DNA from: Treponema sp.
Lineage (GTDB): Bacteria > Spirochaetota > Spirochaetia > Treponematales > Treponemataceae
Reading direction: 5' to 3'
DNA: 62,070 bases
Assembly (NCBI GenBank): GCA_017484285.1
Contig: JAFUTH010000023.1
Coordinates: 1 to 62,070, forward strand
Shown here piece by piece: positions 1 through 7,664 of this stretch; position 1 is the first letter of the stretch; each line of letters starts with the position of its first letter. Made by a program: the position numbers and the translations under genes. The notes under the pieces were generated by a model. That model was not told where the DNA came from and did not search any database. It saw only the letters and a list, made by a program, of their open reading frames with translations.

Positions 1-240
1 GCCTTCGCAGCATAGCTGCTCGGAGACTCACTAAAAACTTGCCTCGCAAGTTTTTGCGGCTTTGCCGCCGCTCGCTACCGCCTTCGCAGCATAGCTGCTC
101 GGAGACTCACTAAAAACTTGCCTCGCAAGTTTTGCCCCCGCAAGCGGGGTCGCTCGCTACCGCCTTCGCAGCATAGCTGCTCGGAGACTCACTAAAAACT
201 TGCCTCGCAAGTTTTTGCGGCTTTGCCGCCGCTCGCTACC
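1..240. repeat. Three tandem copies of a ~79-82 bp hairpin-rich repeat
   Basis: Units at 1-79, 80-161 and 162-240 are nearly identical. Each is a string of short palindromes: GCAGC-ATA-GCTGC, then AAAACTTGC-CTC-GCAAGTTTT, then GCGGC-TTT-GCCGC. In the middle unit the third palindrome is replaced by CCCCGC-AA-GCGGGG, so the sequence changed while the hairpin stayed. The array begins at the window edge, so more copies may lie outside. The stop codon of the minus-strand gene ending at 236 lies inside the third unit. Confidence 0.95.
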
Positions 241-601
241 AAATTTCTTTTCTAACTTCTGCGCCGGTTTTGTTCGGAATAAAAACAATGTTCTCCGAGT
301 TGAGCACTTTTTTTAAATACTCCATAGTGGGGATTAAATTTCCGTCGTGCAGAAGCGGGCGCATGAGCCAAACACCCGCGAGGTATATTTTTCCGTCTTT
401 TCCGCGTGTCATGTAGAGGGATTCTTCAAGTTGGTCGATGTTTTTCTGAAGGATTTTGTTTACAAGAACTTCTTTTGGGAACGGAAGCGGGGCATTTGGC
501 TTTGAAGCGATTTCGGTCTCGACATTTGCCGTGATTGTGGCTTCAAGTGCTGCGGCGAGGGCAAATTGAATGTCGTTCTCGATTGAATCCGTAAGTTCCA
601 T
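236..601 (-). CDS. Hypothetical protein, 121 aa
   Basis: I do not recognise the family. The product is a soluble-looking protein with an acidic, Ala-rich N-terminal helix (about residues 1-30), a Pro-rich stretch near residues 35-43, and a mixed C-terminal half. There is no signal peptide or membrane segment. The start ATG follows tRNA-Gly on the same strand, and its only Shine-Dalgarno-like sequence (GGGAGC) lies in the stem of the hairpin at 603-636. The stop codon is supplied by the repeat array, so the original C-terminus may have been lost or altered when the array arrived. It is likely real but unassigned. Confidence 0.6.
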   Translation of the reverse strand: MELTDSIENDIQFALAAALEATITANVETEIASKPNAPLPFPKEVLVNKILQKNIDQLEESLYMTRGKDGKIYLAGVWLMRPLLHDGNLIPTMEYLKKVLNSENIVFIPNKTGAEVRKEIW

Positions 602-602
602 A

Positions 603-636
603 AAAAAGCTCCCGAGAAAAATCTCAGGAGCTTTTA
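603..636 (-). terminator. Terminator-like hairpin after tRNA-Gly
   Basis: AAAAGCTCC pairs with GGAGCTTTT, with an inner GAGA/TCTC stem. On the minus strand it ends in a T-run and sits directly after tRNA-Gly. It overlaps the ribosome-binding region of the downstream 121 aa gene. Confidence 0.75.
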
Positions 637-709
637 AGCGGCAGAAGGGAGTCGAACCCTCGTCATCAGCTTGGAAGGCTGAGATAATGAGCCGTTATAT
701 GACTGCCGC
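637..709 (-). tRNA. tRNA-Gly (anticodon TCC)
   Basis: Full cloverleaf on the minus strand. The acceptor stem is GCGGCAG/CTGCCGC, the anticodon loop is CTTCCAA with anticodon TCC, and the T-loop GTTCGAC is normal. The discriminator base is U, as usual for bacterial tRNA-Gly. The 3' CCA is not encoded. It lies 8 nt after tRNA-Phe and is probably co-transcribed with it. Confidence 0.96.
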
Positions 710-717
710 AAAAGGAA

Positions 718-790
718 TGCCAGCGATTGGAATCGGACCAACGACAGGCAGATTTTCAGTCTGCTGCTCTACCAACTGAGCTACACCGGC
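718..790 (-). tRNA. tRNA-Phe (anticodon GAA)
   Basis: Full cloverleaf on the minus strand. The acceptor stem GCCGGTG pairs with CGCTGGC using two G-U pairs. The D-arm is GCTCAGTTGGTAGAGC, the anticodon loop contains GAA, and the discriminator is A. No CCA is encoded. Confidence 0.96.
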
Positions 791-810
791 ATAGTGTCAT
801 GTGACGGTGT

Positions 811-841
811 ATAATATATACATGTGTGAAAAAAATGTCAA
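811..841 (-). promoter_or_regulatory. Sigma-70 promoter for tRNA-Phe/tRNA-Gly
   Basis: On the minus strand a perfect TTGACA (841-836) is followed by a 17 nt spacer and TATATT (818-813); TATTAT overlaps at 816-811. It stands about 20 nt before tRNA-Phe, which fits a strong tRNA promoter. Confidence 0.85.
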
Positions 842-858
842 CACCTGCGCTCGAAAAA

Positions 859-2271
859 TTACGCATTTTTTGCAAGATTTTTTGCGACTGCGAGCAGCTT
901 TGCTTTTTCGTTCATTTCCGGGTCGTCAAGCACGCATTGAAACAGTTCGTTTAAAATTGCGCCGAGTCGCTTTCCGGGTTGGATTCCCGCTTTGATAAGG
1001 TCGTTCCCGTTTACGGCGAGGTCTTTGAGCGAGAGAGCTGTTTTTTGTGCCTGAATCTCTTCGATGCGTTTTTTGAGCATGACGAGTTTTTGCACGCCGT
1101 CGCTTGATGGCTCTGGCTTTCGCCGGTATTTCCCATACATGTCTGCGAGGCGCAACTCAAAGAGGTCGTTCAGGTATTCGCTCTGCACTTTGACAATAAA
1201 GCGGCGGATTGCGGCGTCAGTCCAGTGTTCCTCAAAATGAAACATGTGGTTTTCGACGAGGTGCGCGACAGAATCGACGATTGCGTTCGGGAATTTGAGC
1301 CGGGTGAGGAGGGGGCGCACGATTTTTGCCGAGTATGCCTCGTGGCGGTAAAAATGAATGATGTCGACGAATTGACCTGAGCCTGCCGGGTGCTCGCATT
1401 TTTCGATTGTCTTTGCCTCGGGTTTTCCGACATCGTGAAAGAGCGCGGAAAGTCGGACGATAAGATTGTCGCGCGGCGCACCGTCGCAGGCGTACAAGTT
1501 GTGGTCGAGCACGTCAAAGACATGGAAACTTCTGATGTCTGCCTGAACGCAGTTTCGGCAGGCGGCAAGCTCTGGAATGAAAATCCGTAACATGCCCGTT
1601 TCCTCCATGCGGTGAAGCGCGACGGACGGCTCTTCTGAGTGCAGGATTTTTTCGAATTCATCGCGAAAACGCTCGAGCGAAATGGATTGAATCTTCTGCT
1701 GAACTTCCGTTTGTTTGATTGCCTCGTAGGTTTCTCGCTCAATTTCAAAATTCAGTTGGCTTGAAAAGCGCAGCGCGCGAATCGGGCGGAGTCCGTCTTC
1801 CAAAAAGCGCTCGACGGGGCTTCCGACTGTTCGTATGATTTTTGCTTTTATGTCTTTTTGCCCGTTGAATGGGTCGATGAGTTTGCCGTCTTTGAGGGAG
1901 GCGGCGATTGCGTTCATCGTAAAGTCGCGGCGGGAAAGGTCGTCTTCGAGCGTGGCGTCGAATGTTACGGAATCTGGGTGCCGTCCGTCCGAATAGCCTG
2001 ATTCGCTTCGGAATGTGGTCGCTTCGATTTCTTTACCCATGAAGTGGATGGTGACGGTTCCGTGTGCGATTCCTGTGGGAATGACGCGGTGGAACATGCG
2101 CATGATGTCTTGTGGCTTTGCGTTTGTGGTGATGTCCCAGTCGCTCGCTTTTTTGCCTAAAAGCACGTCACGGACGGCTCCGCCGACGAGGTAGGCTTCA
2201 AATCCGTTTTCTTCAAAGATGTCGTTCAGTTTTTTGAGTTCGTCAGGAATCTTTATCGACTTGGCTATCAT
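859..2271 (-). CDS. cca: CCA-adding tRNA nucleotidyltransferase
   Basis: Adds or repairs the 3' CCA of tRNAs in the cytoplasm. The 470 aa product has the class II nucleotidyltransferase head: the G-G-x-V-R-D motif near residue 30, the catalytic D-W-D near 44-46, and RRDFTMNA near 113-120 (flexible loop and RNA-binding region). An HD-type domain follows (H-D-V-G-K near residue 280). The length fits bacterial Cca proteins with an HD domain. The role matches the window: all four tRNA genes here lack an encoded CCA. The ATG has no Shine-Dalgarno sequence; instead TGATATACT (extended -10) ends 6 nt before it, suggesting a leaderless mRNA. A poly(A) polymerase of the same fold is the main alternative. 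Confidence 0.93.
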   Translation of the reverse strand: MIAKSIKIPDELKKLNDIFEENGFEAYLVGGAVRDVLLGKKASDWDITTNAKPQDIMRMFHRVIPTGIAHGTVTIHFMGKEIEATTFRSESGYSDGRHPDSVTFDATLEDDLSRRDFTMNAIAASLKDGKLIDPFNGQKDIKAKIIRTVGSPVERFLEDGLRPIRALRFSSQLNFEIERETYEAIKQTEVQQKIQSISLERFRDEFEKILHSEEPSVALHRMEETGMLRIFIPELAACRNCVQADIRSFHVFDVLDHNLYACDGAPRDNLIVRLSALFHDVGKPEAKTIEKCEHPAGSGQFVDIIHFYRHEAYSAKIVRPLLTRLKFPNAIVDSVAHLVENHMFHFEEHWTDAAIRRFIVKVQSEYLNDLFELRLADMYGKYRRKPEPSSDGVQKLVMLKKRIEEIQAQKTALSLKDLAVNGNDLIKAGIQPGKRLGAILNELFQCVLDDPEMNEKAKLLAVAKNLAKNA

Positions 2272-2286
2272 GCTTGAAGTATATCA
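2272..2286 (-). promoter_or_regulatory. Extended -10 promoter of cca, leaderless geometry
   Basis: The minus strand reads TGATATACT, with the -10 hexamer at 2283-2278 and the ATG beginning 6 nt after it. No convincing -35 is seen (TTTCAG at the right distance). Transcription would start at or next to the start codon. Confidence 0.5.
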
Positions 2287-2751
2287 AAAAGAAAAGCCTT
2301 CTGAAAGTAGATTTACCGTGAGGGAAAAAAGAGACATGCTGACACTGATGCTGAGAATAATCAAATAGCAGATGATGTGTAAAAGAAAAACAAATTTTTT
2401 GTCTTTGATGATGTAGAATATGCATTCGAGGATTGCCAGCCCCGAAAAAAAAGCAAGGGCAATTGCGTTGCTTGCAAGGATCGAAAGAAGAAGTTGGAGA
2501 TTTGTGTCGAGAAAGCCTTGCTTGTTTCCCGTGAGAAAAAAGAGTATTGTTGCAAGCAGTGTGAAAGAGAGAAAAACCGTCATGCGCCGTGTGAGTCGTA
2601 AGAGAATGGGGAGTCTCTGTGAACGTGGTTTTGTGGTGGGCGTGCTTCGGGCGGATGAAGACGGAATTTCGCTGGCTTCGTCGTCTGTGGCGGGTAGCTC
2701 GGGGAGTGAGTCGAGTTCATCCAAAGTCTCTAGTTCAGCTAGCTCTTCCAT
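2284..2751 (-). CDS. Hypothetical three-helix membrane protein
   Basis: 155 aa. The first 45 residues are acidic and Ser/Pro-rich (repeated Glu-Leu and Asp-Glu) and probably disordered in the cytoplasm. A basic patch (about 42-57) precedes three predicted transmembrane helices at roughly 58-75, 86-115 and 120-150. No catalytic motif is seen. It ends 12 bp before cca on the same strand and may be co-transcribed with it. Family not recognised. Confidence 0.65.
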   Translation of the reverse strand: MEELAELETLDELDSLPELPATDDEASEIPSSSARSTPTTKPRSQRLPILLRLTRRMTVFLSFTLLATILFFLTGNKQGFLDTNLQLLLSILASNAIALAFFSGLAILECIFYIIKDKKFVFLLHIICYLIILSISVSMSLFSLTVNLLSEGFSF

Positions 2752-2841
2752 GTTTCTTGAAATACTGCCTTTAAAAAAGATATACTTTCGCTCTAAGTTT
2801 AACAGAATTACTTTTTATAAAAAAGACTGTAGGGAGAAAAA

Positions 2842-3219
2842 ATGTCACAACGGTTATTTGCCATTCGTGGTGCGACAGGCGCTGAAAATACAAAGGAAGA
2901 TGTGAAACGAAATGTGTGCGAAATGTGTCTCGCGCTCTTTTCTGAGAATAAATTGAGTCAAAAAGATATTGTCTCAATTCAATTTACAATTACCGCAGAT
3001 TTGAATGTCATGAACCCTGCCGCTGCGCTTCGAACGGGACAGTCGTCTTTTGATGTTTCTCAAATTCCGCTTTTTTGTAGCCAGGAGCCCGACATAATCG
3101 GTTCTCCGCAGAAGATGATTCGCGTGCTTGTTACGGCATACATGGATGCGCAGGCTGAAGTCAGACCTGTTTATATCAATGGCGGTGAGAAACTCCGTCC
3201 TGATTTTGTGAAAAAATAA
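2842..3219 (+). CDS. aroH: Chorismate mutase, AroH class
   Basis: Converts chorismate to prephenate for Phe/Tyr synthesis. At 125 aa it has the length of monofunctional AroH-class enzymes. The N-terminal pattern A-I-R-G-A-T-G-A-E-N, then D-I-V-S-I-Q-F-T-I-T-A-D-L in the middle, then R-V-L-V-T near the end match that trimeric alpha/beta-barrel family. A variation is N-P-A-A-A-L-R where homologues usually have F-P-A-x-A-A-R. The Shine-Dalgarno AGGGAG lies 6-7 nt before the ATG. It is divergent from the membrane-protein gene at 2751. No other aromatic biosynthesis gene is nearby. Confidence 0.9.
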   Translation: MSQRLFAIRGATGAENTKEDVKRNVCEMCLALFSENKLSQKDIVSIQFTITADLNVMNPAAALRTGQSSFDVSQIPLFCSQEPDIIGSPQKMIRVLVTAYMDAQAEVRPVYINGGEKLRPDFVKK

Positions 3220-3251
3220 CTGAAAAAAATAGCGAAATCGGTTTTTTAGTA

Positions 3252-3280
3252 TTGACAGTTTTTTGACCGTCAGATATTAT
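3252..3280 (+). promoter_or_regulatory. Sigma-70 promoter for tRNA-Thr/tRNA-Tyr
   Basis: Perfect TTGACA at 3252-3257, a 17 nt spacer, and TATTAT at 3275-3280, about 36 nt before the tRNA-Thr gene. Confidence 0.9.
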
Positions 3281-3316
3281 GTAACACGTTCCGCAACAAC
3301 ATGTTCGGAGTTATCT

Positions 3317-3389
3317 GCTGCTTTAGCTCAGTTGGTAGAGCACGTGATTTGTAATCTCGGGGTCGTGGGTCCAAGTCCTACAAGCAGCT
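3317..3389 (+). tRNA. tRNA-Thr (anticodon TGT)
   Basis: Acceptor stem GCTGCTT/AAGCAGC, standard D-arm TAGCTCAGTTGGTAGAGC, and anticodon loop TTTGTAA with anticodon TGT. One T-T mismatch is seen in the anticodon stem. No CCA is encoded; a T-run follows. tRNA-Tyr begins 8 nt later. Confidence 0.93.
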
Positions 3390-3397
3390 TTTTTTTT

Positions 3398-3479
3398 GGG
3401 GAGTTCGCATAGCGGCAATTGCGGCGGACTGTAAATCCGCTCCCTTTCGGGTTCGGGGGTCCGAGTCCCTCACTCCCCA
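3398..3479 (+). tRNA. tRNA-Tyr (anticodon GTA)
   Basis: 82 nt with a long variable arm, as expected for bacterial tRNA-Tyr. Acceptor stem GGGGAGT/ACTCCCC, anticodon GTA in the loop CTGTAAA, discriminator A. No CCA is encoded. Confidence 0.96.
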
Positions 3480-3483
3480 TGAT

Positions 3484-3511
3484 AAACCTCAGATTATTCT
3501 GAGGTTTTTTT
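3484..3511 (+). terminator. Rho-independent terminator of the tRNA pair
   Basis: AACCTCAGA (3485-3493) pairs with TCTGAGGTT (3498-3506) around a 4 nt loop and runs into a T-tract. Confidence 0.92.
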
Positions 3512-3633
3512 AATTTAAAAAAAATACTCGTTTAACTGAATGAATTTTTTGACAAATCTTTGTCTTAGGATTATACTATATCACTATAAAAATTAATCTT
3601 GGTTAAGAATATTGCAAAAACGGAGTCTTACAG

Positions 3634-4572
3634 TTGAATATTCATTTTTGGGGAGTTCGAGGTTCTGTACCGACTCCGTTATCGCCACAACAGCTTCGGG
3701 TCAAACTTTTTTCTGCGCTTCAAAGAATTACTGTTGACGATATTCAGTCTGACGAATCAAAGCAAAAATTCATAGACTCTCTCCCGGATTGGATTTCGAG
3801 CACTGTCGGCGGTAATACGCCTTGCGTTGAGCTGACGGGTAAGAACGGTGAAAAACTTGTTTTTGATGCGGGAACGGGAATCCGTGTCATGGGAAAGCTC
3901 GGTGAAACTCCGGCTGATTTTCATTACCATCTTCTTATGTCTCATTTCCATTGGGATCATATTCAGGGGCTCCCTTTTTTTGATCAGGCATATAATCCAA
4001 AGGCTGTTTTTGATGTCTATTCGCCGTTCGCGGACATGAAGGATTTCTTCAGTAAACAGATGGTCTTGCCGTATTATCCTGTCACCTTTTCGGCATTCAC
4101 CAAGCATTTCAATTTTCATGTTGTTGAGCCGGGGACGCCTTTTGAGATTGGCGGATTAAAAATCAGCTGCATGAAGATGTCTCATCCGGGGAATTCATAC
4201 AGTTATTCGGTCGAGGAGGGGGGGCACAAGTTTGTGTATGCAACGGATGTCGAACTGAATTCAAAGGATTTCGTTTATACACCTGAGCGGAGCGCCGTGT
4301 TTGAGAACGCTGATGCCATTGTGCTTGATTCGCAATATACGGTTGAGGAAGCGCTTCGAAAAGAAAACTGGGGGCATTCCGCATTCTGCTACGCCATTGA
4401 TTTCGCTGCCGCGTGGAAAGTAAAGCGTCTGTTTTTGTTTCATCATGAGCCAACGTATGATGATCGAAAACTGGAGACGATTTTTGAGTCCGCGAAGTGG
4501 TATGCAAATTATATTTCTGGAAATGATCTTGAAATTTTCCTCTCGCGTGAGGGCATGGAGCTTGACCTATGA
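3634..4572 (+). CDS. MBL-fold metallo-hydrolase
   Basis: 312 aa cytoplasmic metallo-beta-lactamase-fold protein. It opens with FWGVRGSVPTP, typical of a PhnP/RNase Z-like hydrolase group. The metal motif is H-F-H-W-D-H near residue 108, with later ligand candidates in SHPGNS (about 186) and ATDVE (about 204). Substrate unknown; phosphodiester hydrolysis is a reasonable guess from family relatives. The start is TTG, supported by GGAG 8-9 nt upstream. It overlaps the next small gene by 4 nt (ATGA), so the two are translationally coupled and lead into mltG. Confidence 0.85.
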   Translation: MNIHFWGVRGSVPTPLSPQQLRVKLFSALQRITVDDIQSDESKQKFIDSLPDWISSTVGGNTPCVELTGKNGEKLVFDAGTGIRVMGKLGETPADFHYHLLMSHFHWDHIQGLPFFDQAYNPKAVFDVYSPFADMKDFFSKQMVLPYYPVTFSAFTKHFNFHVVEPGTPFEIGGLKISCMKMSHPGNSYSYSVEEGGHKFVYATDVELNSKDFVYTPERSAVFENADAIVLDSQYTVEEALRKENWGHSAFCYAIDFAAAWKVKRLFLFHHEPTYDDRKLETIFESAKWYANYISGNDLEIFLSREGMELDL

Positions 4573-4769
4573 CGGGCGATGTTGTGATGAATACGGGAGC
4601 GGCATCGCTTGATTATCATTTTACGGAGCGAGAAATTAAGATACTCGCAAAGTTTTTCAGAAATCATCAGGAGGAGATTCCCGATGGGCTTCTTGATTTT
4701 TCGATGAAGATTGAGCGTGTAATCTATAATTCTATGTCTATCGATGAGGCCGAAGCTTTTTACTCATGA
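4569..4769 (+). CDS. Small conserved-looking protein, 66 aa
   Basis: Starts in the ATGA overlap of the MBL hydrolase stop and ends overlapping the mltG start by 4 nt, so it is the coupled middle gene of a three-gene run. The product is helical and mixed-charge (F-T-E-R-E-I-K-I-L-A-K-F near residues 18-29) with no membrane segment or metal motif. Family not recognised. The tight overlaps are the best evidence that it is translated. Confidence 0.7.
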   Translation: MTGDVVMNTGAASLDYHFTEREIKILAKFFRNHQEEIPDGLLDFSMKIERVIYNSMSIDEAEAFYS

Positions 4770-5827
4770 AAAAAAACACTCACAAAAAAATAGCTTTTGT
4801 TCTTTGCGTAGGTGGCTGCATTATGACAGCGCTTGTTGTCTGTGCCGCCCTCTTTTTCTACGAGCTTTCTCCCGTTGACTCGCCGAAACATGAGCGTGAG
4901 GTTCGCTTTGAAATTCCTGCTGGCACGAGTGTTTCTGCTATTGCAGCCCGCTTGCATGAGCAGCAGCTCATTCGCTCAGACCGGGCGTTTTACCTTGCGT
5001 CTCGTTTTCCTGCCGTCTTACTGCGTTCTTCTGTCCCTGTCATGAAGTCGGGTGTGTATACACTAAAGAGTTCTATGAGCAGCGCACAGATTATCACCCT
5101 GTTCGATTCTGGAAAGCAGGAGTACATAAAAGCAGTAATTCCAGAAGGCCTTACCCTGCGCAAGATTGCCCAGCTTCTTGACTCCGAGGGCGTGTGCGCG
5201 ACGGAGGATTTTGTCGTCGCTGCAAAAAATCCAACGCTCTTGGAGGAATACGGAGTTCCGTTTGAGTCTTTTGAGGGATTTTTGTTCCCCGATACGTATT
5301 TTTTCACGCCTTCCATGAGCGCGGAATCGGTGCTCAAGATAATGCTCGATAATTTCTTTGCGAAAATTGCTGAAATCCCGTATTTCCAGCAAAAAACGGT
5401 CGCTGATTTTTATGAAACGCTGGTGCTCGCTTCGATTGTTGAGCGCGAGTACCGGGTGGCGAGCGAGGCGCCGCTGATTGCGAGTGTGTTTGCCAATCGC
5501 ATCGCGGTGGGGGCGGGCTTGTATTCCTGCGCGACGATTGAATACATTATTACGGAAATTCAGGGAAAGGAGCACCCCGATGTCATCACGTATGACGATC
5601 TCAAAATCGACAGCCCGTACAACACGTACAAATGGGCGGCGCTTCCTCCGTCTCCGATTTCAAATCCGGGGCTTGTTGCCTTGAACGCGGCGGCAAATCC
5701 TCCAAAAACAAACTATTTTTACTTCACGCTCACTGATTCTGATGTCGGAAGCCACACGTTCTCTGAGTCATTCAACGCGCACGTAAAGGCGAGTGCCCAG
5801 TTCAAGACAAAAAAGGTCGGGAAGTAG
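4766..5827 (+). CDS. mltG: Endolytic murein transglycosylase MltG
   Basis: Membrane-anchored lytic transglycosylase that cuts nascent glycan strands and so helps set their length. 353 aa. One N-terminal transmembrane helix (about 10-32) is followed by a LysM-like YceG region (FEIPAGTSVSAIAARL near 48-63) and the catalytic YceG domain. Family blocks F-E-G-F-L-F-P-D-T-Y-F (about 168-178), L-A-S-I-V-E-R-E (about 217-224, with the catalytic Glu) and S-P-Y-N-T-Y (about 275-280) are all visible. It overlaps the preceding small gene and is followed at once by dnaG; mltG upstream of dnaG is chromosomal housekeeping context. Confidence 0.93.
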   Translation: MKKNTHKKIAFVLCVGGCIMTALVVCAALFFYELSPVDSPKHEREVRFEIPAGTSVSAIAARLHEQQLIRSDRAFYLASRFPAVLLRSSVPVMKSGVYTLKSSMSSAQIITLFDSGKQEYIKAVIPEGLTLRKIAQLLDSEGVCATEDFVVAAKNPTLLEEYGVPFESFEGFLFPDTYFFTPSMSAESVLKIMLDNFFAKIAEIPYFQQKTVADFYETLVLASIVEREYRVASEAPLIASVFANRIAVGAGLYSCATIEYIITEIQGKEHPDVITYDDLKIDSPYNTYKWAALPPSPISNPGLVALNAAANPPKTNYFYFTLTDSDVGSHTFSESFNAHVKASAQFKTKKVGK

Positions 5828-5834
5828 TCGGACG

Positions 5835-7664
5835 ATGGCAGAAATAATCTCTCAGGAAACAAAAGATGCGGTGCTTGCGAAATCCGACATCGTTTCAATC
5901 GTCGGCGAGTACGTGAAGCTTGAGCAGCGGGGCAACCAGTGGTGGGGCTGCTGCCCGTTCCACAACGAAAAAACGCCGTCGTTTTCGGTCACGCCTGAAA
6001 AAAATATCTATTACTGCTTCGGCTGCCATGAGGGCGGCGATATTATCAAATTCGTCATGGAGATGGAGAAAATCCGATTTCCCGAGGCGGTGAAATTCCT
6101 CGCAAAACGGAGCGGAATTGAGGTCAAGTACGATTCCCGCTCGACGTTCTCCCCGCAGGAAAAGCCCGACAATGCGAAAGAGCAGTATATCGATTTGTAT
6201 AACCGCGTCGCCGACATGTTCCACTACGGGCTGGTAAAGACCGACGCCGGAAAATTCGCGCTGAATTACATCACGCAGCGCGGAATCACGCTTGAGACAA
6301 TCGAAAAATTCAAGCTCGGCTATTCCCCCGCGGATCGGACATGGCTCAAACGCTTCCTGAGGGGCAAAAATTACAGCGACGAGTTTTTGGCGAAGTCAGG
6401 TTTATTCAGCAAAAAATATCCCGACATCGCCTTTTTCTCAGACCGTCTCATGTTCCCGATTTTTGATCGCCGCGGACAGGCGGTTGCGTTCGGCGGTCGT
6501 TTTTTGCGGGGCGATGCCGAAAAAAGCCCGAAATACTTGAATTCTGGCGATTTGATTCAATACCAAAAGGGCTATACGCTCTACGCGTTCAACTTTGCCA
6601 AACAGTCGATTCGGCAGGAGCGCAAGGTCATCTTCTGCGAGGGGTACATGGACTGCATCGCCTACCACCAGTGCGGCATTACGTACGCGGTCGCTCCGCT
6701 CGGCACGGCGCTCACGGTCGACCAGATTAAAATCGTAAAAGGCTTCGTCGACACCATCTTGCTTTCATTTGACAGTGACGGAGCGGGGCAGGCGGCAACG
6801 GTGCGCGCGATTTTGATGTGCCGGGAGCAGGGGCTTACGGTAAAGGTCATTACGCTCCATAACGCAAAAGATCCCGCAGAAATTATGATTAAATTCGGGG
6901 CGGATACATTGACGACTGAGGTTAATTGCGCTAAATTAGATAGTGATTATCTCTTGGAATCTCTGTCGCGTAAGTATCAGATTGATACCCCTGAGGGAAA
7001 GACAAAATTCGCGCTTGAATTTTTCCCTTACATAGACGCGTTACAAGCCGATATTCAAAGAGAGTCAAGTCTGGAATTGTTAGGACGGACTTTAAATGTT
7101 CCTATCGAGGCGATAAAAAGGGATTACAGTCACCGTGATGATGTAAAAAAGCGAATTCTAGTAAAAAAGACGGAAGAAAATAGCCCGGCTCAGGAAACGG
7201 TTCTTGTGAATGCTGAATTCCGCGCTGTGCTTGCTGTAATATCCGATACCAATCAGTTTGAGCTGATGCAGAATCGCTTGTCAGAAGATGATTTCGAAAA
7301 TCCCTTTGCAAGACAATTGTTCCTCGTCCTCAAAAAATGCTATGAGGCTGGTGATTTGTCGTTCAGTGCCCTGCTCAGTCATTGTGAGCATGACGGCATC
7401 AAGCGTGAGGTCACCGAGTCTGTGTCGAGAGGCGAATTCTCAAACTGTTCGCGGCAGTCTGTCATCGAGAGTATCGAGCAAATTGAAAAAAACAGTTTGA
7501 AGCGTAAGCGGAAGGGAATCCTTGACCGGATAACATATCTGCAATCGCAGCCGCCGAGTGTGGCGAATCAGGAACTAATGACAAGGCTTTTTGAAGAAAA
7601 AAAAGCTATTGATGAAAAAATTACAAAAAAAGGATTGGAATATGGATCAGGAACTGGATCCTAA
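5835..7664 (+). CDS. dnaG: DNA primase
   Basis: Makes RNA primers for replication. 609 aa from the chosen ATG. An upstream in-frame start at 5793 would add 14 poorly conserved residues and overlap mltG, so 5835 is preferred. The CHC2 zinc finger is seen as C-x-F-H and Y-C-F-G-C-H near residues 37-64. The TOPRIM part carries F-C-E-G-Y-M-D (about 266-272) and the D-S-D metal site (about 315-317). The C-terminal helicase-interaction region is less conserved, as usual. The 3' end overlaps the start of rpoD by 23 nt, the classic macromolecular-synthesis pairing, here without rpsU. Confidence 0.96.
   Translation: MAEIISQETKDAVLAKSDIVSIVGEYVKLEQRGNQWWGCCPFHNEKTPSFSVTPEKNIYYCFGCHEGGDIIKFVMEMEKIRFPEAVKFLAKRSGIEVKYDSRSTFSPQEKPDNAKEQYIDLYNRVADMFHYGLVKTDAGKFALNYITQRGITLETIEKFKLGYSPADRTWLKRFLRGKNYSDEFLAKSGLFSKKYPDIAFFSDRLMFPIFDRRGQAVAFGGRFLRGDAEKSPKYLNSGDLIQYQKGYTLYAFNFAKQSIRQERKVIFCEGYMDCIAYHQCGITYAVAPLGTALTVDQIKIVKGFVDTILLSFDSDGAGQAATVRAILMCREQGLTVKVITLHNAKDPAEIMIKFGADTLTTEVNCAKLDSDYLLESLSRKYQIDTPEGKTKFALEFFPYIDALQADIQRESSLELLGRTLNVPIEAIKRDYSHRDDVKKRILVKKTEENSPAQETVLVNAEFRAVLAVISDTNQFELMQNRLSEDDFENPFARQLFLVLKKCYEAGDLSFSALLSHCEHDGIKREVTESVSRGEFSNCSRQSVIESIEQIEKNSLKRKRKGILDRITYLQSQPPSVANQELMTRLFEEKKAIDEKITKKGLEYGSGTGS

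Noticed and set aside
1..240. CRISPR array
   Set aside because: The units are contiguous and lack unique spacers; they are hairpin repeats. No CRISPR or cas gene was seen in the window.
1170..1748. Long second frame inside cca
   Set aside because: Composition is Arg/Ser/Thr-rich as expected for an out-of-frame reading; cca itself has all family motifs.
5793..5834. Longer N-terminus for DnaG
   Set aside because: It overlaps the mltG end and the added residues are not family-like; ATG 5835 fits the zinc domain start.
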